A DNA stretch of 64,000 nt, taken from positions 186,001 to 250,000 of the forward strand of contig JAFAGI010000001.1 of assembly GCA_023422835.1 (NCBI GenBank), written 5' to 3'. The notes beneath the pieces are model-generated. The model was not told the origin of the DNA, did not search any database, and saw only the letters and a list, made by a program, of their open reading frames with translations. This stretch comes from Bacteroidota bacterium. Its GTDB lineage: Bacteria > Bacteroidota > Bacteroidia > Chitinophagales > Chitinophagaceae. Positions 20,458 to 32,178 of this stretch are shown here, piece by piece. Positions within the stretch are counted from its first letter, which is position 1. Each line of letters begins with the position of its first letter. The translations under genes and the position numbers were made by a program.

Positions 20458-20579
20458 TGGAGAATAATATTTAAGCCTTGCAATATACAGTAATTCATAT
20501 TTTTAAGAAAATAAGTGTTAATTAAAATATTTTATAAAAATAGTCTTTATTTTGCCTATAATATCTAAAATAACAGCAA

Positions 20580-22271
20580 ATGAGTTTATTTTCAAAAAAG
20601 TCAATCTCTTCCCTGATATTAGAATCTGAAGAATCTGAGCATGGCCTCAAAAAAACGCTCAGCTCCGGGGCGCTGATAGCATTGGGCATAGGCGCTATTA
20701 TCGGGGCGGGCCTGTTTTCCATCACCGGCATGGCCGCGGCCAATCACGCAGGCGCTGGTATTATGATCTCTTTTGTTATAGCTGCATTGGGCTGTGCCTT
20801 TGCCGGATTATGTTATGCTGAATTTGCTTCCATGATCCCTATTTCCGGCAGTGCATACACCTATTCGTATGCTACTATGGGTGAATTTATAGCCTGGATC
20901 ATCGGTTGGGACCTGGTTTTGGAATATGCCGTTGGCTCTGCTACAGTTGCTTCGAGCTGGTCGGGTTACTTGGGAAAATTATTTTCCAGCTATGGCGTTG
21001 CTTTGCCCGAACAGCTTATGATCACCCCTTTTGACGTTACATCCACAGGAGCGGCAGGCATCATTAACCTCCCTGCTGTGTTTATTGTTACCGCCATGTC
21101 TTTATTATTGATTCGCGGCACCTCAGAGTCTGCGCTGGTCAATACCATCATTGTGATATTGAAGGTGGCTATTGTATTGGTTTTTATATTTGTAGGTTTT
21201 AAATATGTACGTACAGAAAACCTTGTTCCCCTGATACCGGAAAACACGGGTACTTTTGGCGAATTTGGCTGGACGGGTGTGATCCGTGCTGCTGCCATTG
21301 TGTTCTTTGCCTACATTGGTTTTGATGCGGTCTCAACCGCGGCGCAGGAAACCAAAAACCCGGGGCGGTCTATGCCGATAGGGATCCTCGGCTCCTTGCT
21401 GATCTGTACAGTATTGTACGTATTGTTTTCTTATGTTATGGTAGGCGTGGCGCATTATTCGGCTTTCAAAGGCGAGAGCGGCGGGGATCATTTGGCACCG
21501 GTTGCTATTGCTATTGAGCACATGGGCCACGCAGGTGCAGACGGCAAAATAGTGGCTGCTTATCCCTGGCTGAACACAAGCATCATCATTGCTATTTTAC
21601 TTGGCTATGCCTCGGTGATACTGGTATTGCTTTTAGGGCAAAGCCGCGTATTCTACGCCATGAGCCGCGACGGGCTCATTCCTAAATCTTTCTCCAGCCT
21701 ACACCCCAAGTACAGGACGCCTGCCAAATCAAATATGCTGTTTATGATTTTTGTAAGCGTGTTTGCTGCGTTTGTACCGGGCAGAGTAGTTGGCGAAATG
21801 ACAAGCATAGGTACCCTTTTTGCTTTTATCCTGGTTTGTTTAGGCATTATTGTATTAAGAAAAGTGAATCCTGGTGCACCACGTAAATTCAAAACACCGC
21901 TGGTGCCGCTCATACCTATATTAGGCATTATTACCTGCCTCGGCATGATGGTGTTCCTGCCCGTAGATACCTGGATACGCCTTGTTGCCTGGATGATGAT
22001 CGGGCTTGATGTGTATCTGTACAGCGGCATCAGGGGGAGCATTTTAGGCAAGCAGGAGCCTATGCAAACGCACAGGAAAAGCTACCGCGTTACTGCGGCT
22101 ACAGGCTTTGGCTCTACATTGCTGCTGGGCATACTGGGCTATATCCACGGCGCAAAAGCGGGGCACATGGACGGCATTGCTATGTTTGCTTACATCATGG
22201 CCGTAGTACACTTTTTTATATACTTCTATTTTTATATCAAAGGCGAAAGCAGGAAGGAAAAAGATGTGTAG
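20580..22271 (+). CDS. APC family amino acid permease
   Basis: Inner-membrane transporter of 563 residues, related to cationic amino acid transporters. The helix-1 motif GIGAIIGAGLFSITG, the helix-6 motif FFAYIGFDAVSTAAQETKNP and about 12-14 hydrophobic segments are seen. The C-terminal extension with two more segments is common in the YfnA/CAT group. The tag gene follows after 30 bases and may be co-transcribed. Substrate is not determinable. Confidence 0.92.
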   Translation: MSLFSKKSISSLILESEESEHGLKKTLSSGALIALGIGAIIGAGLFSITGMAAANHAGAGIMISFVIAALGCAFAGLCYAEFASMIPISGSAYTYSYATMGEFIAWIIGWDLVLEYAVGSATVASSWSGYLGKLFSSYGVALPEQLMITPFDVTSTGAAGIINLPAVFIVTAMSLLLIRGTSESALVNTIIVILKVAIVLVFIFVGFKYVRTENLVPLIPENTGTFGEFGWTGVIRAAAIVFFAYIGFDAVSTAAQETKNPGRSMPIGILGSLLICTVLYVLFSYVMVGVAHYSAFKGESGGDHLAPVAIAIEHMGHAGADGKIVAAYPWLNTSIIIAILLGYASVILVLLLGQSRVFYAMSRDGLIPKSFSSLHPKYRTPAKSNMLFMIFVSVFAAFVPGRVVGEMTSIGTLFAFILVCLGIIVLRKVNPGAPRKFKTPLVPLIPILGIITCLGMMVFLPVDTWIRLVAWMMIGLDVYLYSGIRGSILGKQEPMQTHRKSYRVTAATGFGSTLLLGILGYIHGAKAGHMDGIAMFAYIMAVVHFFIYFYFYIKGESRKEKDV

Positions 22272-22301
22272 CTTTTTGCAAATTAAAACAACGGTGCATA
22301 C

Positions 22302-22832
22302 ATGTCTTACTGTGATTTTGTAAAAAATATTACAAAGGAAAAAGACCTTGTCCACAAGGATTACCATGATAATCATTATGGCTTCCCCATTGAAGATGAT
22401 AATGAATTGTTCGGAAGGCTGGTGCTGGAGATAAACCAGGCCGGCCTTTCCTGGACTACCATTTTAAACAAGCAGGCCAGCTTCCGGCAGGCTTATCACA
22501 ACTTCAACATAGAAAAAGTAGCTGCTTTCACAGAAAAAGATTTTGAAAGATTGATGCAGGATGCCGGCATTATCCGCAACCGGCTGAAGATCCGCGCAGC
22601 CATAGAAAACGCCCGACGCATTCAACAACTGCAACAGACATACGGTTCATTCCGCAACTGGCTTCATCAGCATCACCCGAAAAAAAGAGAGGCGTGGACC
22701 AAAATATTTAAAGAAACTTTCCTCTTTACCGGGAGTGAAATTGTGAATGAGTTCCTTATGAGCATAGGTATGCTGGAAGGCGCACATGATAAGAATTGCA
22801 GCGTGTATAAAAAGCTACGGAAACATCATTAA
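22302..22832 (+). CDS. tag: DNA-3-methyladenine glycosylase I
   Basis: Removes 3-methyladenine from alkylated DNA. The 176-residue protein carries the helix-hairpin-helix fold and motifs DYHDNHYGFP, QAGLSWTTIL and LMQDAGIIRNR. Zinc-snap ligands are present: Cys4, the His of the N-terminal YHDN region, and the H..xxxC pair near the end (GAHDKNC). Length is near the E. coli enzyme. It follows an amino acid permease without functional connection. Confidence 0.93.
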   Translation: MSYCDFVKNITKEKDLVHKDYHDNHYGFPIEDDNELFGRLVLEINQAGLSWTTILNKQASFRQAYHNFNIEKVAAFTEKDFERLMQDAGIIRNRLKIRAAIENARRIQQLQQTYGSFRNWLHQHHPKKREAWTKIFKETFLFTGSEIVNEFLMSIGMLEGAHDKNCSVYKKLRKHH

Positions 22833-22851
22833 AGTTTTTCTTTTACAATTT

Positions 22852-22867
22852 ACGCAAACGTTTATCA
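22852..22867 (+). promoter_or_regulatory. LacI/PurR-type operator-like sequence upstream of beta-galactosidase
   Basis: ACGCAAACGTTTATCA contains the perfect palindrome AAACGTTT and follows the LacI-family pattern with a central CG, matching most of the E. coli PurR consensus. It lies 65-80 bases before the beta-galactosidase ATG. TTGAC and a near -7 element (TAACTTCA) lie between. Confidence 0.4.
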
Positions 22868-22904
22868 ACACTTTCGCTGTTGACGGAAACCCGTTTTTAT
22901 GTAA

Positions 22905-26102
<3,198 letters not shown>

Positions 26103-26124
26103 TAAAGTAGTCTTATAAAGTTTT

Positions 26125-26157
26125 GAGGCTGTCTCATTGCGGGGCAGCCTCTTTTTA
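26125..26157 (+). terminator. Terminator of the beta-galactosidase gene
   Basis: Stem GAGGCTG/CAGCCTC (26125-26131 with 26145-26151) followed by a T run. Fifteen bases (CTGTCTCATTGCGGG) are identical to the pckA terminator. Confidence 0.85.
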
Positions 26158-26332
26158 TTGGAGGATGGGGAATTCTTTATTTAAGCGATTCTCAACGCTT
26201 TTATTTACTTTTCATACAACCTCTTTTTTAAACTAATTCCACAAATAATTTCCATTGAGGAATGGCATATCGTGAAAGCTTTTTGAGCCGAAGTGAAATC
26301 CCGGATTAACAAAAACTGTACATATAAAAGTG

Positions 26333-26340
26333 TAATTTTG
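26333..26340 (+). promoter_or_regulatory. -7 promoter element (TAATTTTG) of the MFS gene
   Basis: Exact TAnnTTTG, 15 bases before the ATG at 26356. It rules out an upstream start inside the promoter. Confidence 0.6.
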
Positions 26341-26355
26341 CAGCAATTGTACAGC

Positions 26356-27519
26356 ATGAAGGTCCCTCTCTGGAATAAAAATTTTATACAAGTATCGCTT
26401 GCTAATTTCTTAATGGCATGTTCGTTTAACCTGCTCATGCCTACTATTCCCCTGTACATTACCGAGCAGTTGCACGTAGAGCAGACCAAAACAGGCATTG
26501 TGCTTGCCTCCTACGCCATTGCTTTAATGCTTACACGGCCGTTCTCCGGCTACCTGGTAGATGTTTTTTCAAAGAAAAAAATCCTGGTGATCTGCTTTGC
26601 ACTGTACACCCTTACGTTCGGAGGATACTTTTTTGCCACTTCCGTTTTATTGTTTGTGATTGTACGTTTTTTTCACGGGCTGTGGTGGGGCGGCGGCACG
26701 GTTGCATCCAGCACCATTGCGGTAGATGTGTTGCCTGCCAGCCGCCGCGCGGAAGGCATAGGCTACTTCGGCACTTTTAATAATGTGGCTATGGCAGTAG
26801 GCCCCTTCATTGCCATCTACATTTACCAGGCTTACAATTTCCACGTATTGCTGTGGTGCGCCATCAGCATGGGTACGCTGGGCACTATTGCAGGCTTGTT
26901 TATTACTACCCGTAAGCGCAAGCGGATAGAACACAAAAAAATAGCTTTACAGAATCTGTTCCTGCTAAACAGCTGGCCCATTTTTTTAAATCAACTGTTT
27001 CCAACCTTTGCGTGGGGCACCATCGGTCCGTTTGTAGCGCAATATGGCAAGCAGCTTAGCGTGCCGAATGCAGGCATCTTCTTTATCTTCTGGGCCGGCG
27101 GCATTATCATGTCGCGGATATTTTCCGGTAAATTTGTAGACCGGGGATATATCCACACGGTGAATATAGCAGCCATGTTCACTGTAGCTGCCTCGTTCCT
27201 GGTGTTTGCCCTTTTTCACAATATTATTGCTTTCTGCGCTTCTGGCTTGTTTATCGGTGTAGGTTACGGAATGATGTTCCCTGCTATGCAGACCCTGTAT
27301 ATCAACATGTCTCGTCCCGATCAGCGCGGCACTGCCAACTCTACGTATCTGCTGGGTTTTGACCTGGGCCTTGCACTGGGCATGCTCATCGGTGGTGTTA
27401 TTACCGGGCTGCTGGGCTTTTCACAACTGTATATTGTCAGCGCCACGATTTGTGTGCTTGGCATTATTTGTTACTGGTTTATCTCCAGGCGTGTGTACAA
27501 TAAGTATAAAATGGTGTGA
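26356..27519 (+). CDS. MFS transporter
   Basis: Twelve-helix major facilitator of 387 residues. I chose ATG 26356 (MKVPLWNKNF), which directly precedes helix 1 (LANFLMACSFNLLMPTIPLY) and follows the -7 box; the longer reading would start inside untranscribed DNA. The motif-A region is GYLVDVFSKKKIL. It resembles drug-efflux-type 12-TM permeases, but the substrate is unknown. No partner gene is obvious; the next genes differ in base composition. Confidence 0.88.
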   Translation: MKVPLWNKNFIQVSLANFLMACSFNLLMPTIPLYITEQLHVEQTKTGIVLASYAIALMLTRPFSGYLVDVFSKKKILVICFALYTLTFGGYFFATSVLLFVIVRFFHGLWWGGGTVASSTIAVDVLPASRRAEGIGYFGTFNNVAMAVGPFIAIYIYQAYNFHVLLWCAISMGTLGTIAGLFITTRKRKRIEHKKIALQNLFLLNSWPIFLNQLFPTFAWGTIGPFVAQYGKQLSVPNAGIFFIFWAGGIIMSRIFSGKFVDRGYIHTVNIAAMFTVAASFLVFALFHNIIAFCASGLFIGVGYGMMFPAMQTLYINMSRPDQRGTANSTYLLGFDLGLALGMLIGGVITGLLGFSQLYIVSATICVLGIICYWFISRRVYNKYKMV

Positions 27520-27591
27520 ATTGGAAATTGCAGATTGCAGATTACCATGATGATCTAAACATTTATGTAACTTTAGTTTAAAATTTTTCGA

Positions 27592-27891
27592 TTGAAAACC
27601 GCAAAATATATCTTATTTTTTTACAGATCATTTCTGCTGTTTTCTTTTGTAATAGATGCCCTATGTGTGCAGTTATTTTTGGTATGGGGCATTCCCATCA
27701 TCAAGGGTATCTTTTGGTTAAAAGTTTTATCAAGCGTCTTTGTTTTTTGGTACATCAAAAATTATAAGCAACATGAATTTTATTATTATCAAAATTTAGG
27801 CATCACAAAACGAGGACTACGGTCCTGGTCTATGCTTATTGATTGGATTTTATTTATTGTTATAATTTATAGTACCTACAAATTACAATGA
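27592..27891 (+). CDS. Small membrane protein partnered with orphan ABC ATPase
   Basis: 99 residues with about three hydrophobic helices and no recognised family. The only usable start is TTG at 27592; there is no in-frame ATG until near the end. Its TGA stop overlaps the ATG of the ABC ATPase (ATGA), a sign of translational coupling, so I infer a membrane partner of that ATPase. Base composition is visibly more AT-rich than its neighbours. A near -7 element (TAACTTTA) lies at 27568-27575. Confidence 0.7.
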   Translation: MKTAKYILFFYRSFLLFSFVIDALCVQLFLVWGIPIIKGIFWLKVLSSVFVFWYIKNYKQHEFYYYQNLGITKRGLRSWSMLIDWILFIVIIYSTYKLQ

Positions 27892-28544
27892 TCCATACAT
27901 TTAGAGCAGATAGCATACAGTTAAATTTTGGTAGCAGAATAATTCTTTCCGGCGCCTATATCTATAATGAAACCGGAAAAATATCTGCGTTGCTTGGAAG
28001 AAACGGTTCAGGAAAATCTTGTTTATTTAGAATCATTACCGGACATCTTTCAACTGAGAATAGGGCGGTAAATATAGATGACCAACCATATTTTTATTCG
28101 AAAAATAAAAGCGGGCTTCTTACTTTCCTGCCTCAGTTCAATCATGTGCCGAAAAGCCTCCGCATAAAGGAACTATATGAAAATTTTGAAATACCTGTTG
28201 AAAAACTAATCTACCCGTTTCCTGAATTCAAAAAATTACTCGATAATAAAATCGGCTCCCTTTCTGGTGGTGAAAGAAGGTTGGCAGAATTAACGGCAGT
28301 GATATACCACGGAAGCCTGTTCTCCATTCTGGACGAACCATTTACTGCCCTAACCCCATTGATAATTGACAAAGTGAAAGAGATATTGCTGACAGAAAAA
28401 CTAAACAAAGGTTTTATAATTTCAGACCATTTGTATGAGCACGTAATTGATATTTCTGATGATGTTTATATGCTGGCAAACGGATATACCACCCGGCTGA
28501 ACCATATAAATGAAATTCAAAACTTCGGATACGCCAGATTATAA
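27888..28544 (+). CDS. Orphan ABC transporter ATP-binding protein
   Basis: ATPase subunit of 218 residues with Walker A LLGRNGSGKSC, Q-loop region LPQFNHV, signature LSGGERR, Walker B LFSILDEPF and H-loop ISDHLYEHV. It is coupled to a small membrane protein, but no normal permease is present nearby. It could power a minimal exporter formed with the 99-residue protein, or work with a permease elsewhere. Both genes are AT-rich and bounded by short repeats, suggesting a transferred cassette. Function unknown. Confidence 0.85.
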   Translation: MIHTFRADSIQLNFGSRIILSGAYIYNETGKISALLGRNGSGKSCLFRIITGHLSTENRAVNIDDQPYFYSKNKSGLLTFLPQFNHVPKSLRIKELYENFEIPVEKLIYPFPEFKKLLDNKIGSLSGGERRLAELTAVIYHGSLFSILDEPFTALTPLIIDKVKEILLTEKLNKGFIISDHLYEHVIDISDDVYMLANGYTTRLNHINEIQNFGYARL

Positions 28545-28727
28545 ATACAGTAATTTTCAGCATCCCAGGTGCCCCACAAGGTATATTATAAATGCAAATT
28601 ACAGATTGCTTACGGGTAAATTCTACAGCCGATAGCATATAAAGCCTCAAGTTATACAAAGTGCAGAGTTAGTATTTGTTGGGGGAATGATTGTATCATA
28701 AACTTCGGATACTCCGGATTACAGATA
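28520..28727. repeat. Direct repeat of the ABC ATPase gene 3' end
   Basis: The last codons of the ABC gene (28520-28547, AAACTTCGGATACGCC...) recur with a few changes at 28700-28727 (AAACTTCGGATACTCC...), exactly 180 bases downstream and directly before the promoter of the next gene. The 146 bases between hold no gene that I recognise. Confidence 0.7.
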
Positions 28728-28732
28728 TTCAT

Positions 28733-28740
28733 TACTTTTG
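28733..28740 (+). promoter_or_regulatory. -7 promoter element (TACTTTTG) of the second ABC-F gene
   Basis: Exact TAnnTTTG only four bases before the ATG at 28745, so the transcript would be leaderless or nearly so. Confidence 0.55.
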
Positions 28741-28744
28741 CGCC

Positions 28745-30685
28745 ATGTTAATAGGTTTGAATAATGTTACCTTCGAATTTGGCGCCAGAGTGATCGTACG
28801 TGATGCTACCTGGCATATACACCCGGGTGAGCGTATTGGCCTGATCGGTTATAACGGCACCGGTAAATCTACCCTGCTCAGGATCCTTACAAATCAATAC
28901 ATGCCTTCATCAGGAAGTGTTGAGCGCGGAAGGAATGTATCTGTTGGCTACCTGCACCAGGACCTGCTGAGCTTTGATACCAACGAAAACATTCTTGAAG
29001 TAGCTATGGGCGCCTATGAGCGGGTTCGCTTCTTGGAAAAAGAAATTGAAAGAACAGGCAGACTGCTGGAAAGCAATCACGACGATAAATTATTACAAAC
29101 TTATACGGATTACCTCCATGAAATGGATGTGCTGGACGGCTACAACATTCAGCACAAAACAGAGGAGGTGTTGCACGGTCTTGGCTTCTCAAACGAAGAG
29201 CTGGTACGCCCTTACAAGATTTTCAGCGGCGGCTGGCGCATGCGTGTACTGCTGGCAAAAATGATTTTGCAGCAACCCGATGTATTGCTGCTGGATGAGC
29301 CTACCAACCACCTCGACCTCCCTTCCATCGAATGGCTTGAAAAATACCTGCAAAGCTACAAGGGCAGTGTGGTGATTGTATCGCACGATAAATTTTTCCT
29401 GAACCGCATGGTGAATAAAATTGTGGAACTGTACCAGCAGCAACTGCATATCTATTCAGGTGATTATGAATTCTACGAAGCTGAAAAGCAGATGAGAATT
29501 GAATTACAGCAACGTGCCTATGAGAACCAGCAGGAATACATACGCCAGCAGGAAAGGTTTATAGAACGCTTCAGGTCCAAGGCTACCAAAGCCGCAGCAG
29601 CGCAAAGCGCCATTAAGCGCCTCGACAAACTGGACAGGATTGAACAGGTGGAGCTGGAAAAACCCAACCTGCGCATAAACTTCCAGGTTGATAAACAGCC
29701 CGGGAAAATACTTGTGGCATTGCAAAACCTCTCTAAAAGTTTCGGCGAGAATGTGATTTTTCAGAATGCGTCTGCTGAAATAGAACGTGGTGATAAGATC
29801 GCTTTTATCGGCGCTAACGGCAAAGGAAAGTCTACCCTGCTGCGTATCATAGGAGGCACCGAACCGTTTGAAGGCGAAAGAATCTGGGGCCACAATGTGG
29901 AAGAAAGTTTCTATGCACAACACCAGCTGGAAAGCCTGCACATGGAAAATACCATTGTTGAAGAATTGCAGACCTGCGGCAGCGGCAAAACCGAGCTGGA
30001 ATTGCGTTCCCTCCTCGGCGGCTTTATGTTCAGCGGTGATGATGTGGATAAGAAAATAAAAATTCTCAGCGGTGGTGAAAAAGCAAGGGTTGCACTGGCA
30101 AAAGTGATCGTAAGCAAGTCTAACTTCCTGCTGCTGGATGAGCCTACCAACCACCTGGACATGTTCAGCGTAGATTTACTGGCACAGGCCTTGAACAGTT
30201 ATGAAGGCACCATTATATTCGTGAGCCACGACAGGTATTTCATCTCTAAAGTGGCCAATAAGATCTGGGAGATCGATGAAGAAAAACAGATCAAAGAGTT
30301 TAAGGGCAGCTACGCCGAATCCATTGAGTGGAAGGAAAGGATGGCGCTGAAAACCCGGCAGGAAGCCGCTGCTGAAGCAGTACCTGCTCCTTCACAGGAA
30401 GAAGTAAAGCAACAGCAGCCGAAACACAGCGAGCTTAGCCGGGAGCAAAAGAAGGAACAGCAAAGATACCAGCGGCAACTGGAAAAAAAAGAAGAAGAAC
30501 TCAACGCACTGAACACAGATAAAGCTGCTATTGAAAAACAAATGTCTGATCCGGCAACCTATGCCGACCTTAAAAAATTTCAGGAGCTGGAAAAGAAATA
30601 CGAAAGCATACAGCAGAAAATAATAGCAACCAACAAGGAATACGATAATCTTTTTGAGAAGATCCTGGTATTTGAAGCAGGTTAA
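28745..30685 (+). CDS. ABC-F ATPase, YheS/Uup-like
   Basis: Cytosolic translation-type ABC-F protein of 646 residues. Both nucleotide-binding domains are intact: Walker A GYNGTGKST and GANGKGKST, signatures FSGGWRMR and LSGGEKAR, and two [11 protein letters not shown] Walker B motifs. The linker is basic and helical (FIERFRSKATKAAAAQSA). From about residue 545 a charged, Gln/Lys/Glu-rich coiled coil forms the C-terminal domain found in Uup and YheS. I chose ATG 28745 (MLIGLNNVTFEFG), which matches the family start. It differs from the YbiT-like protein at 13 kb by having two functional sites. Confidence 0.92.
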   Translation: MLIGLNNVTFEFGARVIVRDATWHIHPGERIGLIGYNGTGKSTLLRILTNQYMPSSGSVERGRNVSVGYLHQDLLSFDTNENILEVAMGAYERVRFLEKEIERTGRLLESNHDDKLLQTYTDYLHEMDVLDGYNIQHKTEEVLHGLGFSNEELVRPYKIFSGGWRMRVLLAKMILQQPDVLLLDEPTNHLDLPSIEWLEKYLQSYKGSVVIVSHDKFFLNRMVNKIVELYQQQLHIYSGDYEFYEAEKQMRIELQQRAYENQQEYIRQQERFIERFRSKATKAAAAQSAIKRLDKLDRIEQVELEKPNLRINFQVDKQPGKILVALQNLSKSFGENVIFQNASAEIERGDKIAFIGANGKGKSTLLRIIGGTEPFEGERIWGHNVEESFYAQHQLESLHMENTIVEELQTCGSGKTELELRSLLGGFMFSGDDVDKKIKILSGGEKARVALAKVIVSKSNFLLLDEPTNHLDMFSVDLLAQALNSYEGTIIFVSHDRYFISKVANKIWEIDEEKQIKEFKGSYAESIEWKERMALKTRQEAAAEAVPAPSQEEVKQQQPKHSELSREQKKEQQRYQRQLEKKEEELNALNTDKAAIEKQMSDPATYADLKKFQELEKKYESIQQKIIATNKEYDNLFEKILVFEAG

Positions 30686-30690
30686 AGCTC

Positions 30691-31050
30691 TTATGCAGTC
30701 GTGGTTTCATTTGTTCTGCCATCTATGCTGTACTTCGCAAGCAGGCCGGTGTCGCATTCTGCTTCCCGCGCCTCTATTTCTAAAGGATTGTTGTGATAGC
30801 CGTATTTTGCAGAGTAAGCCAGATATTTCCATAGAAATTTCCAAAAGCCCATACGCTTGTACTGCTCTACGTGCTTGAGCTCATGGCACACCCAGGAACT
30901 GCTGTGCAGGAACTTTTCTTTAGATACATTGTATAAATGGATGGTGCTGCCAAACGTAAGTGCCATGCGCTTTTCACGCAGCCTGATCGCGCCAAGCCTT
31001 GCCAGGAGCGAATTTTCCCTGATAGCTACTTTATTATTGTCCAGTGCCAC
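30691..31050 (-). CDS. Small HExxH protein, DUF4157-like
   Basis: 119 residues with VCHELKHVEQYKRMG, an HExxH zinc-peptidase-like motif, and a downstream EAREAE acidic cluster that could give the third ligand. This arrangement resembles DUF4157. No signal peptide is seen. The start codon is GTG at 31050; its -7 box ends only five bases upstream, so the message would be leaderless. It converges with the second ABC-F gene (5-base gap). Whether it is an active peptidase is unknown. Confidence 0.75.
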   Translation of the reverse strand: MALDNNKVAIRENSLLARLGAIRLREKRMALTFGSTIHLYNVSKEKFLHSSSWVCHELKHVEQYKRMGFWKFLWKYLAYSAKYGYHNNPLEIEAREAECDTGLLAKYSIDGRTNETTTA

Positions 31051-31054
31051 GTTA

Positions 31055-31062
31055 CAAATTTA
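31055..31062 (-). promoter_or_regulatory. -7 promoter element (TAAATTTG) of the HExxH protein gene
   Basis: Exact TAnnTTTG on the minus strand, four bases before the GTG start. Confidence 0.6.
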
Positions 31063-31067
31063 AACTT

Positions 31068-31075
31068 TAGTTTTG
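31068..31075 (+). promoter_or_regulatory. -7 promoter element (TAGTTTTG) of the DUF3810 gene
   Basis: Exact TAnnTTTG, 23 bases before the ATG at 31099. It is separated by five bases from the oppositely oriented -7 box, so the two promoters overlap. Confidence 0.6.
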
Positions 31076-31098
31076 TTAGATTAAAACCTGTCAGGAAA

Positions 31099-32178
31099 AT
31101 GTTTAAAAGCCGCAAATCTAAAACAATTATTAGCTTACTCATCTTATGCTGGGCTATAAAAATATTTTCTATGTTCCCGCCTGCGGTAGAAAGATACTAT
31201 AGCAATGGTATTTATAGGTATATTTCCTCGTTTTTACGAATCGTATCTGGCTGGTTGCCTTTCAGCATCGGCGATGTATTGTACACCATTGCGGTGATAT
31301 GGTTTCTTTTTGGGGTTATAAAATTTATTGTAAAACTCTTTAGACCGGTAAATAAAAAGCATCATCTGCTGCAAGGCGCATATACACTGGCTTCAGTCTT
31401 CATGTGGGTATATATATTGTTCCATATTTTATGGGGGTTGAATTATGATCGGGAAGGTATTGCCAAACAATTAAACCTATCTCCCAAAAAAGAATACGGC
31501 ACAGAAGAGCTGAATAATTTATCCAAAGAACTTATCTTAAAAACCAATCAGTACCGCTCGTTGTTCACACCCGGAGACATAGACTCTTCCTATAAAAACA
31601 TTCGTGCAGAAGCTATCAATGCTTACGACATCAGCGCTAAAACCTACCCTTTTCTCAGCTATCGTTTTCAAAGCATCAAAGTGCCTGTATACAACGTGCT
31701 GGGCAATTACTTAGGTTACAGCGGTTATCTCAATCCTTTTACAAATGAAGCACAGGTCAATACCAGGCAACCCGCATTCCTGCTTCCTTTCGTGGTATGC
31801 CATGAAATATCGCACCAGTTGGGATACGGCACAGAAGATGAAGCAAATTTTGCAGGCTACATCACGGCCAGGAATTCTCCGGAAAATTATTTTAAATATT
31901 CCACCTATTTTCAACTGATGCGGTATGCCAATAATGAGCTTTATTACCGCGACAGTACTTTGGCCATTGCCAATGAAAAACTGCTGGATACGCTGGTAAA
32001 GCAGGACATGCAATACCTGGCTGATTTCTTTAACCGGTACAAGAATCCTTTTGAAAAATATGCCGCCGCGATATACAACCAATACCTGAAATCTAACAAC
32101 CAGCCCCAAGGCTTAGCCACCTATAATAATGTAACAGCGTGGCTTCTGGCTTACAAGGAGAAATATAAGGCGCTTTAA
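31099..32178 (+). CDS. DUF3810 membrane-anchored HExxH protein
   Basis: 359 residues. Start is ATG 31099 (MFKSRKSK); the longer frame would begin inside the divergent gene. Three hydrophobic helices occupy the first 120 residues, then a soluble domain with VVCHEISHQLGYGTEDEANF, an HExxH motif with downstream acidic residues, as in Bacteroidota DUF3810. It is probably a membrane-bound metallopeptidase facing the periplasm; substrates are unknown. Its TAA overlaps the TAA of the convergent glycosyltransferase gene. Confidence 0.88.
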   Translation: MFKSRKSKTIISLLILCWAIKIFSMFPPAVERYYSNGIYRYISSFLRIVSGWLPFSIGDVLYTIAVIWFLFGVIKFIVKLFRPVNKKHHLLQGAYTLASVFMWVYILFHILWGLNYDREGIAKQLNLSPKKEYGTEELNNLSKELILKTNQYRSLFTPGDIDSSYKNIRAEAINAYDISAKTYPFLSYRFQSIKVPVYNVLGNYLGYSGYLNPFTNEAQVNTRQPAFLLPFVVCHEISHQLGYGTEDEANFAGYITARNSPENYFKYSTYFQLMRYANNELYYRDSTLAIANEKLLDTLVKQDMQYLADFFNRYKNPFEKYAAAIYNQYLKSNNQPQGLATYNNVTAWLLAYKEKYKAL

